From Amphiplicatus metriothermophilus (GTDB taxonomy: Bacteria > Pseudomonadota > Alphaproteobacteria > Caulobacterales > Parvularculaceae), in contig NZ_FZQA01000001.1 of the NCBI RefSeq assembly GCF_900199215.1, positions 558,001-622,000 of the forward strand: a stretch of DNA of 64,000 nt. The letters are read 5' to 3'. How positions within the stretch are numbered: position 1 is the stretch's first letter; each line of letters starts with the position of its first letter. The notes under the pieces were generated by a model, which worked only from the letters and a program-made list of their open reading frames with translations, searched no databases and was not told the origin of the DNA. A program made the translations under genes and the position numbers. Positions 40,988 to 49,962 of this stretch are shown one piece after another.

Positions 40988-41923
40988 TTACGGCGCGTCG
41001 TTGAGCGACCAGTCGTAACGGTATTTGTCGATGCGGCGTTTGCCTTCCAGCGCCGTGCGCAAGGGCGGTTCGGCGTACAGACGGATGTGGTCGAGAACGG
41101 CCGCTTTGCTATCGCCGAAATCCTCCCGATACCAACCGTATAATTTCGAAGCGACGACCTTGCCTTCGATAACTTCCACGCCGCGCGGATGATTGACATA
41201 GGACCGCGCTGCGGCGTCGAGCTGCGCGTCGATATCTCCGCTCGAATAGGCCTTGGCCGCGAGATTCGGACAGCCGATCGACGCGCAGTTCAAGGCGTAA
41301 TGAATGCGCGGGTCGCGAAACGCCGGCCTGATGATCCCATGCTCGATGTCGTCGAGGCTGAGCGTGACGCCGCGCGCCGTCGCCGCCGGCCGGTCCCAAG
41401 GGTCTTCGATGTCGCGAATGCTGTCTATGGGGTAATGGTCGAGAATCAGCAGCACGGTCGCCGCGTTGTAGAGGTTAATCCAGAAAGCGAGCTGTTCGGC
41501 GCGGTCGAGCGTCGCCGGATCGATCGTTTCAAGCTTGGCGACATAGGCCTTGAGCGCAGCCCGGTCGGGCTTGCTGACCGCGCCGTAGCGCACCCTATTC
41601 ACGCCGTCCTCTCCGGCGACGAGGTGGCGCGCGAGGAAATCGTTCCAGGAGGAATGGTCGATGGAGACGTCGCTGTCCGGCGAGTGCCGGCCGAAAACGG
41701 GCGCGATCAATTCGGCCGCGCGTAGGAACTGACGTTCGATCCACATCGGCGCCGCCAGCGTCTGGCTCAGCAACACGCCGCCGACGGCGAGCAACGATAA
41801 CAGGAGTCGGCTCAAACGCACCTTCGTTTCGCTCGTCGCTTCACGGCGATCTCTAATGGCGCGCCTGCGCCCGGCCAAGCGCGCGCCCGCCGGCCTCATG
41901 CGAACGTGAAGACGGCCTTGCAT
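40988..41923 (-). CDS. DUF547 protein, secreted
   Basis: This protein has up to 311 residues. The DUF547 domain is clear: EQLAFWINLYNAATVLLIL, VTLSLDDIEHGIIRP, DPRIHYALNCASIGCPNL and LDAAARSYVN. A hydrophobic segment, LSRLLLSLLAVGGVLLSQ, near residue 37 would be a signal peptide if translation began at the GTG at 41821. The 41923 start gives an unusually long basic leader. The function of DUF547 is unknown. The family is often found in secreted proteins. Confidence 0.85.
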   Translation of the reverse strand: MQGRLHVRMRPAGARLAGRRRAIRDRREATSETKVRLSRLLLSLLAVGGVLLSQTLAAPMWIERQFLRAAELIAPVFGRHSPDSDVSIDHSSWNDFLARHLVAGEDGVNRVRYGAVSKPDRAALKAYVAKLETIDPATLDRAEQLAFWINLYNAATVLLILDHYPIDSIRDIEDPWDRPAATARGVTLSLDDIEHGIIRPAFRDPRIHYALNCASIGCPNLAAKAYSSGDIDAQLDAAARSYVNHPRGVEVIEGKVVASKLYGWYREDFGDSKAAVLDHIRLYAEPPLRTALEGKRRIDKYRYDWSLNDAP

Positions 41924-41927
41924 CGCG

Positions 41928-44222
41928 TCAGAGAGTTTTCTGCGCCCAGCTGCGGTGCTCGACGTCGAGATCGTAGGCCGCGACGGCCGCGAGGGTGACG
42001 ATGTCGGGCACGCGCGCGCCGATCTGGGTGATCTGCACCGGCCGTTCGAGCCCGATGAGGAGCGGGCCGATCACCGTCGCGCCGCCGACTTCGGCGAGCA
42101 GCTTCGTGGAGATCGCGGCCGAGTGCACGCCCGGCGTGATGAGCACGTTCGCCTCGCCGGTCAGCCGCGAAAAGGGATAGATCTCGCGCAGGGTCTCGTT
42201 GAGAGCCATGCGCGGGGTCATCTCGCCCTCGTACTGGAAGTCGACGTCGCGACGCCGGTCGAGGATCTGGACCGCGCCGGCGACCCGACGCGAATGCTCC
42301 GTATCAGGACTGCCGAAATTCGAGTAGGAGACGAAGGCGACTTTCGGCGTCGATCCCATGCGCCGCGCGGCGTGCGCGACCTGGACCGCGATTTCGGCGA
42401 GGTCTTCCGATGAGGGAAGCTGGGTGATCGTGTTGTCGGCGACGAAAAGCGTCCGACCTTTCGCGAGGATGATGGATACGCCGATCAGCCGTTCGCCGGG
42501 CCTCGCGTCAAGCGCCAGGCGGACGTTCTCGAGCGCCACGTCGTAGTTTCGCGTCACGCCGGTCACCATGCCGTCGGCGTGGCCGTGGGCTAGCATGCAC
42601 GCGCCGAACACGTTGCGGTCGGTGTTCACCAACCGCTGGGCGTCGCGATAGAGATAGCCTTTGCGCTGCAGGCGCTCATAGAGATAATCCGTATAGACAG
42701 GATTATGCGTCGACAGCCTGGCGTTGTGGATTTCGAAGGCGCTCTCAGTCGGCAAGCCCAGCTCGCGCAGGCGCTGCTTCACCAGCTCCTCGCGGCCGAT
42801 CAGGATCGCCTTCCCCAATCCTTCCTGCTGGAAGGCGTAGGCCGCGCGGATCACCGATTCCTCCTCGCCCTCGGCGAAGACGATCCGCTTCGGGATTTCG
42901 GCGCCGCGCAGGGTCGCATAAATCTTCTGCAGAAACGATGCGGACGGATCGAGGCGGGCGGCGAGGCGTTGCGAATAGGCCTTGAGGTCTTCAACCGGCT
43001 TTCGCGCGACGCCGGAATCGGCCGCGGCCTTGGCGACCGCCGGCGGCACGGCGGAGATGAGGCGCGGGTCGAACGGCGTCGGAATGATGTAGCCGGGCCC
43101 GTATTTAAGCCGTTTGCCGTAGGCGGCGGCGACTTCGTCGGGCACGTCCTCGCGGGCGAGCCTGGCCAGCGCCTCGGCGCAAGCGATTTTCATCTCCTCG
43201 TTGATGGTGCGCGCGCGCGCGTCGAGCGCGCCGCGAAAGATATAGGGAAAGCCCAGAACGTTGTTGACCTGGTTGGGATAATCCGACCGGCCCGTCGCGA
43301 TGATGGCGTCGTCGCGCGTCGCGCGCACGTCTTCGGGCAGAATCTCCGGCGTCGGATTGGCCATGGCGAAGATGATCGGGTTCTTCGCCATGGACTTGAC
43401 CATCTCTTTGGTGACCGCGCCGCCTACGGACAGGCCGATGAACACGTCGGCGCCGTCCATGACCTCGGCGAGCGTGCGCTTGTCGGTCTCGACCGCATGG
43501 GCAGAGCGCCACTGATCGAGCTGGCGGCCCTTGTGCAGCACGCCCTTGGAGTCGCACACCAGCGCGTTCTCGTGCGGCAGGCCCATGGCCTTGATGAGGC
43601 CGATCACGGACAGCGCCGAGGAGCCCGCGCCCGACACCGCCACCTTGATGTCGCGGATCGACTTGCCGGCGATGTCGAGCGCGTTGAGCAATCCCGCTGC
43701 GGCGATGATCGCCGTGCCGTGCTGGTCGTCATGGAAGACGGGAATGTCCATCAGCTCCTTGAGGCGCTGCTCGATATAGAAGCTCTCGGGCGCGGCGATG
43801 TCTTCGAGGTTGATCCCGCCGAAAGCGGGGCCGAGGAACCGCACGCAGTTGATGAATTCCTCCGGGTCCTTCGTGTCGACCTCGATGTCGACCGAATCGA
43901 TGTCGGCGAAGCGCTTGAAAAGGACCGACTTGCCTTCCATCACCGGCTTGGCGGCGAGCGCGCCGAGATCGCCCAAGCCGAGAATGGCCGTTCCGTTCGA
44001 GATGACGGCGACCATGTTGCCCTTGGAGGTGTAGTCGTAGGCGAGATCGGGCTCGGCCGCGATCGCCTTCACCGGAACCGCCACGCCGGGCGAATAGGCG
44101 AGCGACAGGTCGCGCTGGGTCGCCATCGGCTTGGTCGGATTGACCTCCAGCTTGCCGGGCTTGCCGCGGCTGTGGAAGTGGAGGGCCTCTTCGTCGGTGA
44201 ACTTCGTCGAATTGTCGTCCAT
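41928..44222 (-). CDS. maeB: NADP-dependent malic enzyme with phosphotransacetylase-like domain
   Basis: This 764-residue fused enzyme has an N-terminal malic enzyme part (residues 1-430) with YSPGVAVPVKAI, TDTHGTAI-type FHDDQHGTAIIAAAGLL and the NAD(P) loop SGAGSSALSVIGL, and a C-terminal phosphate acetyltransferase-like part with FAEGEEESVIRAAY and ITPGVHSAAISTKLL. It converts malate to pyruvate and CO2 and is typical of proteobacteria. The PTA-like domain is thought to be regulatory (acetyl-CoA). The ATG at 44222 gives the standard start MDDNSTKFTDEEAL. The frame start at 44300 is not favoured. Confidence 0.96.
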   Translation of the reverse strand: MDDNSTKFTDEEALHFHSRGKPGKLEVNPTKPMATQRDLSLAYSPGVAVPVKAIAAEPDLAYDYTSKGNMVAVISNGTAILGLGDLGALAAKPVMEGKSVLFKRFADIDSVDIEVDTKDPEEFINCVRFLGPAFGGINLEDIAAPESFYIEQRLKELMDIPVFHDDQHGTAIIAAAGLLNALDIAGKSIRDIKVAVSGAGSSALSVIGLIKAMGLPHENALVCDSKGVLHKGRQLDQWRSAHAVETDKRTLAEVMDGADVFIGLSVGGAVTKEMVKSMAKNPIIFAMANPTPEILPEDVRATRDDAIIATGRSDYPNQVNNVLGFPYIFRGALDARARTINEEMKIACAEALARLAREDVPDEVAAAYGKRLKYGPGYIIPTPFDPRLISAVPPAVAKAAADSGVARKPVEDLKAYSQRLAARLDPSASFLQKIYATLRGAEIPKRIVFAEGEEESVIRAAYAFQQEGLGKAILIGREELVKQRLRELGLPTESAFEIHNARLSTHNPVYTDYLYERLQRKGYLYRDAQRLVNTDRNVFGACMLAHGHADGMVTGVTRNYDVALENVRLALDARPGERLIGVSIILAKGRTLFVADNTITQLPSSEDLAEIAVQVAHAARRMGSTPKVAFVSYSNFGSPDTEHSRRVAGAVQILDRRRDVDFQYEGEMTPRMALNETLREIYPFSRLTGEANVLITPGVHSAAISTKLLAEVGGATVIGPLLIGLERPVQITQIGARVPDIVTLAAVAAYDLDVEHRSWAQKTL

Positions 44223-44410
44223 GGGGCGCGGGATCCGTCGCAAGGCAGCGGGGGATGGGCGGGGAAACAACGCCTTAACGCGGCGCCGGGCCGCGGGCAA
44301 CGGGCATGAGCGCGCCTTTCCCGCCCGCCGGCGCGGTTGCGCGGCCGGGCGCGCGCGCTTACTTGATGGGGCGAAGCGGCCGCCCGCCGGCCGCGGCGAA
44401 GGAATGCCAG

Positions 44411-44998
44411 ATGTTCATTCAGACCGAAGACACCCCGAACCCGCAATCGATGAAATTCCTGCCCGGCCGTCCGGTGCTGGGCGAGGGGGCGACAGGCATG
44501 GATTTTCCCACGCCCGAATCGGCCGAGGCCGGCTCGCCGCTCGCCGCCGAGCTGTTCGCCGTCGACGGGGTGACCGGCGTCTATCTCGGGGCCGATTTCG
44601 TCACCGTCACCAAGAGCGAAGCGGTCGAATGGCTGCATGTGAAGCCGGCCGCGCTCGGCGTCATCGCCGATTACCTGACCGCCGGCCTGCCGGTTCTCAA
44701 GGAAGGTGCGCAGGACCGGCCGGGCCCCGCGACGAGCCTCGACGAGTATGAAGGCGAGGATCGCGAGACGGTCGAGCAGATCATCGAGCTCATCGAAACC
44801 CGCGTGCGCCCGGCGGTGGCCGCCGACGGCGGCGACATCGTGTTCAAGCATTACGAGCCGCGCACCGGCGTCGTATTCCTCTCGCTGCATGGCGCCTGCT
44901 CGGGCTGCCCCTCATCGACCATGACGCTGAAGGCCGGCATCGAGAATCTGCTCAAGCACTACGTGCCGGAAGTCGCGAAGGTCGAGGCGGTGGCGTAA
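44411..44998 (+). CDS. NifU/Nfu-type Fe-S scaffold protein
   Basis: This 195-residue protein has an Nfu N-terminal domain (MFIQTEDTPNPQSMKFLPG onward) and a C-terminal NifU domain with the cluster ligands C163 and C166 in GACSGCPSS. Nfu proteins carry a 4Fe-4S cluster to client enzymes and are related to mitochondrial NFU1. The ATG at 44411 fits the family start; the earlier frame is a leader in GC-rich promoter DNA. It is divergent from maeB. Confidence 0.95.
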   Translation: MFIQTEDTPNPQSMKFLPGRPVLGEGATGMDFPTPESAEAGSPLAAELFAVDGVTGVYLGADFVTVTKSEAVEWLHVKPAALGVIADYLTAGLPVLKEGAQDRPGPATSLDEYEGEDRETVEQIIELIETRVRPAVAADGGDIVFKHYEPRTGVVFLSLHGACSGCPSSTMTLKAGIENLLKHYVPEVAKVEAVA

Positions 44999-45049
44999 GC
45001 GCGGCGCGTCGGCCGAGCGGGCGATCCAAAACACGAAGGAGGGCGACTC

Positions 45050-45265
45050 ATGTCCGAAGATAAAGTCTACGCCGTCACCAAGGTGGTCGGCACGTCGAAG
45101 TCCTCGATCGAGGACGCCATATCGAACGCCATAGAGACCGCCGGCAAGACGCTCAAGAATCTCGACTGGTTCGAGGTGAAGGAGACGCGCGGCTATATCG
45201 AGAACGGCAAGGTCGCCTGGTATCAGGTTTCGCTCGAGATCGGCTTCCGCTACGAAAAACCGTAA
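45050..45265 (+). CDS. Dodecin, flavin-binding protein
   Basis: This 71-residue protein matches dodecins: KVYAVTKVVGTSKSSIEDA, AIETAGKTLKNLDWFEVKE with the flavin-stacking Trp, and the strand WYQVSLEIGFRYE. Dodecins form hollow 12-mers that store FMN or riboflavin and limit free flavin. GAAGGAGGG precedes the ATG. It lies 51 bp after the Nfu gene on the same strand, possibly in one transcript. Confidence 0.95.
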   Translation: MSEDKVYAVTKVVGTSKSSIEDAISNAIETAGKTLKNLDWFEVKETRGYIENGKVAWYQVSLEIGFRYEKP

Positions 45266-45325
45266 CCCTCCCGGCGCAACGGTAATATTCCGCATACGAA
45301 ATGTTTTAACGGGGAAAGCCGGACC

Positions 45326-45919
45326 ATGTCCGACAAGATGATCAACGACGAGGCGCTCGACATCATCTTCCGTGAGGCGCGCACGCGCAATGGCTGGGAG
45401 GACCGGCCGGTGACCGAGACCCTCATGCAGGCGGTCTACGACCTGATGAAGTGGGGCCCGACGTCTGCGAACTGCTGTCCGGCGCGCTTTGTGTTCGTGA
45501 CGACGCCGGAGGGCAAGAAACGCCTGGAGCCGCATCTGTCGGAGGGGAACCGCGCCAAGACGATGGCCGCGCCCTGCTGCGTCATCATCGGATACGATCT
45601 CGAATTTCACGAGTACTTGCCGAAGCTCTTTCCGCATACGGACGCGAAGTCGTGGTTCGAGGGAAAACAGGAGCTCATCCGCGCGACGGCCTTCCGCAAC
45701 GGCACGCTTCAGGGCGCCTATTTCATCATCGCCGCGCGCGCGCTCGGTCTCGATTGCGGGCCGATGTCCGGCTTCGACAATGAAGGCGTAGACAGGGAGT
45801 TCTTCGCCGGCACGAAGATCAAGTCGAACTTCTTGTGCAATATCGGCTACGGAACGGAAGAAAATCTGTTCCCCCGCAGCCCGCGCTTCGCTTTCGACGA
45901 GGTCTGCAAGATCGTCTGA
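45326..45919 (+). CDS. Nitroreductase family protein, RutE/HadB-like
   Basis: This 197-residue flavin reductase has [62 protein letters not shown] and NFLCNIGYG. This pattern fits the malonic semialdehyde reductase (RutE) group, which reduces 3-oxopropanoate with NAD(P)H. No other rut genes are nearby, so the physiological substrate is uncertain. It follows dodecin, a flavin store, which is in line with an FMN enzyme. Confidence 0.88.
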   Translation: MSDKMINDEALDIIFREARTRNGWEDRPVTETLMQAVYDLMKWGPTSANCCPARFVFVTTPEGKKRLEPHLSEGNRAKTMAAPCCVIIGYDLEFHEYLPKLFPHTDAKSWFEGKQELIRATAFRNGTLQGAYFIIAARALGLDCGPMSGFDNEGVDREFFAGTKIKSNFLCNIGYGTEENLFPRSPRFAFDEVCKIV

Positions 45920-45936
45920 ATACGGACAGGCGGGCT

Positions 45937-46770
45937 GTGAACGTTGAATCCTCACCGACCAAGGGGCCGTCGCCGGCCGCCAAGCAGCGGCTGGTCGCGC
46001 TGGCCCGCGGGCTCGGCGTGCTGCCTGTCCTGGAGGCCGCGCGCTTTTTGCGCGCCGCCGCGCTGAGCGCGTGCGAAAACCGCGCCTATCTGAAAGCGCA
46101 TCCCGGTTTCGCGCCGCCGCCCTTGTGGTGGATGCACGACATGTATTCCCACGCTTCTTACGCGCGCTACATGGCAAGCGGGAAGGCGACCGCGGTGCAG
46201 ATCGTTCGGCGCATCGACGCCCATTGCCCGGCCCCGCGCCCGCGCGTGGCAGACTGGGGCTGCGGGCTCGGCCGCGTCATCCGCCATCTGCCCGAGCGCT
46301 ATGATAGGACCGGCTTCGACTACAACAGGGCGGCGATTGATTGGTGCAAGGCGCATATCCGCGGCGCGACGTTTCGCCGGAACGCCGCCGCGCCGCCGCT
46401 GCCGGCCGAAGACGGCGCGTTCGACGCGCTTTACGCGCTTTCGGTGTTCACGCATCTGTCCGAGGCGGGACATCGGGCCTGGATCGCCGAGGTCGCGCGG
46501 GTGCTCGCGCCGGGCGGGATCTTCCTCGGCGCGTTCCACATGACCCCGCGCGCCGGCCAGCTTCTGCCCGGCGAGCGCGCCCGGTTCGAGGCCGGCGAGC
46601 TGGTCGTACGCGGGCGCGTGAAAGAAGGCCGGCGCATCTTCACCGCGATCCACCCCGAACGGTATCTGCGCGAGCGTCTGCTCGCCGGCTTCGACATCCT
46701 CGAAGGCCCGACGCCGTTTTTCGACCAGACCCTGTTTGTCGCGCGCAAGCGGCCGGGCGCGCCGGTTTGA
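45937..46770 (+). CDS. Class I SAM-dependent methyltransferase
   Basis: This 277-residue protein has the Rossmann motif VADWGCGLGRVIRHL, then FDYNRAAIDWC, PLPAEDGAFDALYALSVFTHLSE and VARVLAPGGIFLGAF, a methyltransf_11-type fold. The target could be a lipid, sugar or quinone precursor; it cannot be told. I chose the GTG at 45937, giving MNVESSPTK, because AGGCGGG lies just before it. The earlier frame start is in the tail of the nitroreductase gene. Confidence 0.87.
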   Translation: MNVESSPTKGPSPAAKQRLVALARGLGVLPVLEAARFLRAAALSACENRAYLKAHPGFAPPPLWWMHDMYSHASYARYMASGKATAVQIVRRIDAHCPAPRPRVADWGCGLGRVIRHLPERYDRTGFDYNRAAIDWCKAHIRGATFRRNAAAPPLPAEDGAFDALYALSVFTHLSEAGHRAWIAEVARVLAPGGIFLGAFHMTPRAGQLLPGERARFEAGELVVRGRVKEGRRIFTAIHPERYLRERLLAGFDILEGPTPFFDQTLFVARKRPGAPV

Positions 46771-46869
46771 CGGGCTGAATGCGCTCCCTTGGGCGCTATT
46801 CGACGAATGGACCCGGCGTTGCGGGATTCGCAATGAAGGAGGCTTCGAAGGTTCGCAGATGCGCATGAC

Positions 46870-46885
46870 GCAATGCCGGCATTGC
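46870..46885. promoter_or_regulatory. Perfect 16-bp palindrome upstream of tsaB
   Basis: GCAATGCCGGCATTGC is its own reverse complement and lies 33 bp before the tsaB start. It could be an operator or a chance GC-rich palindrome. No other copy is evident by eye nearby. Confidence 0.4.
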
Positions 46886-46917
46886 CGAACGACGATTTCG
46901 GCGCGAAAGACAGGACG

Positions 46918-47613
46918 ATGATCGTTCTCGGCCTCGACACCGCGCTCAAAGCCTGTTCCGCTGCGATCCTGAAGGACGGCGCGCCGCTCGCCAGGACCAG
47001 CGCGCCTTTGGAGCGCGGCCACGCCGAGCGTCTCGCGCCCATGGTCGCCGGAACGCTCGCCGCAGCGGGCCTGTCTGCGCGCGACATCGACAGGGTCGGC
47101 GTCGTCGTGGGACCGGGAACCTTCGCCGGGGTGCGGGTGGGGCTCGCCTTCGCGCGCGGCCTCGCGGTCGGGACCGGGATCGAGGCCGTCGGGGTGACTA
47201 GTCTGGCCGCTCTCGCCGCCGGGATCGCTACCGCGACCGCGCCCTTGCGCGCGGCCGTCATCGACGCGCGCCGCGGCCAGGTCTACGCCGCGCTTTATGA
47301 CGCCGCGCTTGTCCCGCGTCTCGAGCCGTTCGTTGCGGCGCCGGAAGAAGCCTTGCGTCGCTTGATGGATGCGGCCGGCGGCGCGGCCGTCGCCCTCGCC
47401 GGGGACGGGGTCGCGCCGATGGGGCCGGCGCCGAAAGGCTGGATCGCGGAAGGAGGTCCCGACGTCATCGACGCGATGGCGGTCGCGCGCCTCGCCGCCG
47501 GCGCCGCCCGGCCGGAGGCGCCGCCGGCGCCGCTCTATCTCCGGCCGCCTGACGCGAGGCCCGCCGCCGCGGCGGCGTTCGCCGGGCTGCTCGCGCGCGG
47601 CGATGCGCCATGA
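46918..47613 (+). CDS. tsaB: tRNA t6A synthesis protein TsaB
   Basis: This 231-residue protein has the ASKHA start IVLGLDTALKACSAAIL and VGPGTFAGVRVGLAFARGLA. It partners TsaD (encoded at 34.7 kb) in the threonylcarbamoyl transfer complex and lacks the metal-binding site of TsaD, as expected. I chose the ATG at 46918. The frame start at 46873 would cross the palindrome. It overlaps rimI by 4 bp, the normal alphaproteobacterial order. Confidence 0.94.
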   Translation: MIVLGLDTALKACSAAILKDGAPLARTSAPLERGHAERLAPMVAGTLAAAGLSARDIDRVGVVVGPGTFAGVRVGLAFARGLAVGTGIEAVGVTSLAALAAGIATATAPLRAAVIDARRGQVYAALYDAALVPRLEPFVAAPEEALRRLMDAAGGAAVALAGDGVAPMGPAPKGWIAEGGPDVIDAMAVARLAAGAARPEAPPAPLYLRPPDARPAAAAAFAGLLARGDAP

Positions 47614-48056
47614 GCGGCTGGCTCGTCCGCCCCGCCGCGCCGGCCGACATGGACGCCCTCGTCGCGATCGAAGCGGACAGCTTCGGCCCGGCGAGCTGGG
47701 GGGCGGACGCTGTGCGCCAGGGCCTTGGCGAGCCCGGCGTCTTCGCGCTGGTGGCCGAGGGATCGGACGGCGCGATCGGGGGGTTCATCCTGTGGCGGCG
47801 CGCCGCGGACGAAGGCGAAATCTTGAGTCTCGCCGCGGCGGCGCGCGTGCGTCGCGCGGGCGCGGCCAAGGCGCTTCTCGCCGAAGTCATCCTTGCAGCC
47901 GAAGCGATGCGGCTCAGGGCGCTCTTTCTCGAAGTCCGCGCGGACAACGCCGCCGCGCGCGCGCTTTATGAAAAAGCGCGGTTCGCGACCGTAGGCCGCC
48001 GGCGACGGTATTACCGCGACGGCGCGGACGCCCTGGTGCTGCGCCGGGCGATCTGA
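47610..48056 (+). CDS. rimI: Ribosomal protein S18 alanine N-acetyltransferase RimI
   Basis: This 148-residue GNAT acetyltransferase begins VRPAAPADMDALVAIEADSF, has the acetyl-CoA loop ARVRRAGAAKALLAEVI and the terminal LFLEVRADNAAARALYEKA and RRRRYY. RimI acetylates the N-terminal Ala of S18. The ATGA overlap with tsaB indicates translational coupling. The usual R/Q-x-x-G-x-G/A loop is slightly degenerate (RRAGAAKA). Confidence 0.93.
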   Translation: MSGWLVRPAAPADMDALVAIEADSFGPASWGADAVRQGLGEPGVFALVAEGSDGAIGGFILWRRAADEGEILSLAAAARVRRAGAAKALLAEVILAAEAMRLRALFLEVRADNAAARALYEKARFATVGRRRRYYRDGADALVLRRAI

Positions 48057-48139
48057 AGGGCTATATTGATCGAAGCAGGTTGCGCCGCGCCGGCGGCGCA
48101 TGATGTAAGGCGACTCGCGCGACGCACGGAGAGAGCCCG

Positions 48140-48553
48140 ATGCACAGGCTGGAGAAAATCTGCATCGAAAAAGGCATGCGGATGACCGAGCAGCGCCGGG
48201 TGATCGCGCGGGTGCTGTCCGAATCCGACGACCATCCCGACGTGGAGGAGATCCACCGCCGCGCGACGGAGATCGACCCGCGCATCTCCATCGCCACGGT
48301 CTATCGCACCATGCGCCTGTTTGAGGACGCCGGCGTCGTCGAGCGTCACGACTTCCAGGACGGGCGTTCGCGCTACGAAGAAGCCTCCGAGCGCCATCAT
48401 GATCACCTCATCGACCTCAAGTCGGGCGAGGTGATCGAGTTCGTCAACGAGGAGATCGAACGCCTGCAAAAGAAGATCGCCGAAGAGCACGGCTACCGCC
48501 TCGTCGCGCATCGGCTCGAACTTTACGGCGTGCCGCTGAAAAAGGGCGAATGA
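48140..48553 (+). CDS. fur: Ferric uptake regulator Fur
   Basis: This 137-residue winged-helix regulator has CIEKGMRMTEQRRVIARVL, HPDVEEIHRRATEIDPRISI, ATVYRTMRLFEDAGVVERHDF and the metal site RHHDHLIDLKSGEVIEF. It lacks the paired C-terminal Cys of gamma-proteobacterial Fur, as in other alphaproteobacterial Fur/Mur proteins. Iron or manganese is the likely signal. It follows rimI on the same strand, 84 bp on, in a common alphaproteobacterial order. The next gene encodes a diiron protein. Confidence 0.93.
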   Translation: MHRLEKICIEKGMRMTEQRRVIARVLSESDDHPDVEEIHRRATEIDPRISIATVYRTMRLFEDAGVVERHDFQDGRSRYEEASERHHDHLIDLKSGEVIEFVNEEIERLQKKIAEEHGYRLVAHRLELYGVPLKKGE

Positions 48554-48596
48554 ACGCTGCGTCCGTCCGGCGGGCTGATCCTGCTGCGGCGGATTC

Positions 48597-48625
48597 TTGA
48601 CCCGCCAAAGTAAACTGCTTAGTGT
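48597..48625 (+). promoter_or_regulatory. Possible promoter of the diiron protein gene
   Basis: TTGACC (48597-48602), 17 bp, TAGTGT (48620-48625). The -35 is good and the -10 weak. CCGCTTAGCTAGGCGG (48638-48653), an imperfect palindrome, follows and may be an operator. Confidence 0.35.
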
Positions 48626-48743
48626 ACTCCTTGATCGCCGCTTAGCTAGGCGGCGGCGCGTGTGACGCCGATTCAGCATTTGTTGTTGAAACCGCGTCAA
48701 AAAGCCGGCGACAGACCGGACGCGCGCAAGGAGGAGGCGGCCC

Positions 48744-49841
48744 ATGTCTCTGCGCGATCTTTATCCCATCCCCGACATCGACCCTTGCTGGAGCGTGCCG
48801 CAAGGCTTCGACGCCGTGTTCGACTGGACGTTCGACGACGGCCGCAGGCAGATGATGCACCTTTACCAGAAGGGCAAGGACATGCAGTGGGACGCCGTCT
48901 CGCGCATCGACTGGGATGAGGAGCTCGATCCCGACAACCCGATGGAGGTTCCGGACGAGCTGGGCGGGCTTTACTACACGCCCGTCTGGAAAAAGATGTC
49001 CGATAAGGAAAAAGCGGTCGCGCGCCGGCATTTCCAGTCCTGGACCATCTCGCAGTTTCTCCAGGGCGAACAGGCCGCGCTCATCTGCGCGGCGAAGATC
49101 GTGCAGCAGGCGCCCGACCTCGACGCCAAGTTCTACGCCGCGACGCAGGTGATTGACGAGGCCCGCCATGTGGAGGCGTACAAGAAGCTGCTTGAGAAGT
49201 TCGGCCTCGCCTGGCCGATGACGCAGCCGCTCCAGACTCTCGTTGATCAGGCTCTGCGCGATTCGCGCTGGGACATGACGTATCTCGCCATGCAGGTGGT
49301 GATCGAGGGGCTGGCGCTCGCGGCTTTCAACAACATTCGCGACACCGCGCGCAACAAGCTCGCCCAGCAGGTCAACGCCTATGTCATGCAGGACGAGTCG
49401 CGCCATGTGGCTTTCGGCCGGGTGGCCCTGCGCGACTACTATCCGCATCTCACCGACAAGGAGCGCGCCGAGCGCGAGGAGTTCCTGGTCGAGGCCTGCT
49501 ATCACATGCGCGATCGTTTCGAGGCGCGCGAGGTTTATGGCGTGCTCGGTCTGCCGCTTGAGGAGTGCCTCGAAGCGCAGATGAATTCCGGCTACATGCA
49601 GAACTTCCGCAAGTTCCTGTTCCAGCGCATCGTGCCGATCGTGCGCGATATCGGTTTGTGGTCGGATAAAATCCAGGCCGCCTATCGCGACATGGGCGTG
49701 CTCGATTTCGCCGAGACCGACTACGAGGCGCTGATGTCGAACGACGATCGGCGCGCCGAAGAGTTCGACGATGAAAACCGGCGCAAGCGCGAGGCTTACG
49801 TGAAGGAGGTCGCCGCGCTCGGCGCGACCGCGGCGGAGTAA
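48744..49841 (+). CDS. Ferritin-like diiron carboxylate protein
   Basis: This 365-residue helical protein shows a full set of diiron ligands: E109 (QGEQAAL), E139 and H142 (IDEARHVEAY), E188 (VVIEGLALAAF), E218 and H221 (QDESRHVAFG). The spacing is that of ribonucleotide reductase R2, bacterial multicomponent monooxygenases and AurF-type N-oxygenases. It is not a storage ferritin. AGGAGG precedes the ATG. It lies 190 bp after fur, so iron-linked control is possible. The reaction is unknown. Confidence 0.8.
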   Translation: MSLRDLYPIPDIDPCWSVPQGFDAVFDWTFDDGRRQMMHLYQKGKDMQWDAVSRIDWDEELDPDNPMEVPDELGGLYYTPVWKKMSDKEKAVARRHFQSWTISQFLQGEQAALICAAKIVQQAPDLDAKFYAATQVIDEARHVEAYKKLLEKFGLAWPMTQPLQTLVDQALRDSRWDMTYLAMQVVIEGLALAAFNNIRDTARNKLAQQVNAYVMQDESRHVAFGRVALRDYYPHLTDKERAEREEFLVEACYHMRDRFEAREVYGVLGLPLEECLEAQMNSGYMQNFRKFLFQRIVPIVRDIGLWSDKIQAAYRDMGVLDFAETDYEALMSNDDRRAEEFDDENRRKREAYVKEVAALGATAAE

Positions 49842-49848
49842 GGCGAGA

Positions 49849-49962
49849 TCAGCGCAGGAAGCTCGCGAGCAGGATGAGCGCGCCGCCGGTGGCCGCGATC
49901 GTCACGATGGCCGCGCCGGCCACCGACAGGAAGAATCGCACCCGCGAAAACCCGTTCGTCAC
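49849..49962 (-). CDS. 37-codon membrane peptide with GTG start
   Basis: A GTG at 49962 follows GGGAGG by 5 nt, close to ideal. The translation VTNGFSRVRFFLSVAGAAIV begins a single hydrophobic helix and ends SFLR at the TGA, complementary to 49849-49851. It fills almost all of the gap after the diiron gene and is convergent with it. Function is unknown. Similar tiny one-helix ORFs are common and often missed by gene callers. Confidence 0.5.
   Translation of the reverse strand: MTNGFSRVRFFLSVAGAAIVTIAATGGALILLASFLR

Noticed and set aside
42705-44309. 534-codon plus-strand frame inside the malic enzyme gene
   Set aside because: Antisense to maeB, whose motifs are all present. No domain in the shadow.
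46832-46921. Small frame before tsaB with a CRHC zinc-ribbon-like pattern
   Set aside because: Only two Cys, no start context and overlap with the tsaB start. Chance pattern is likelier.
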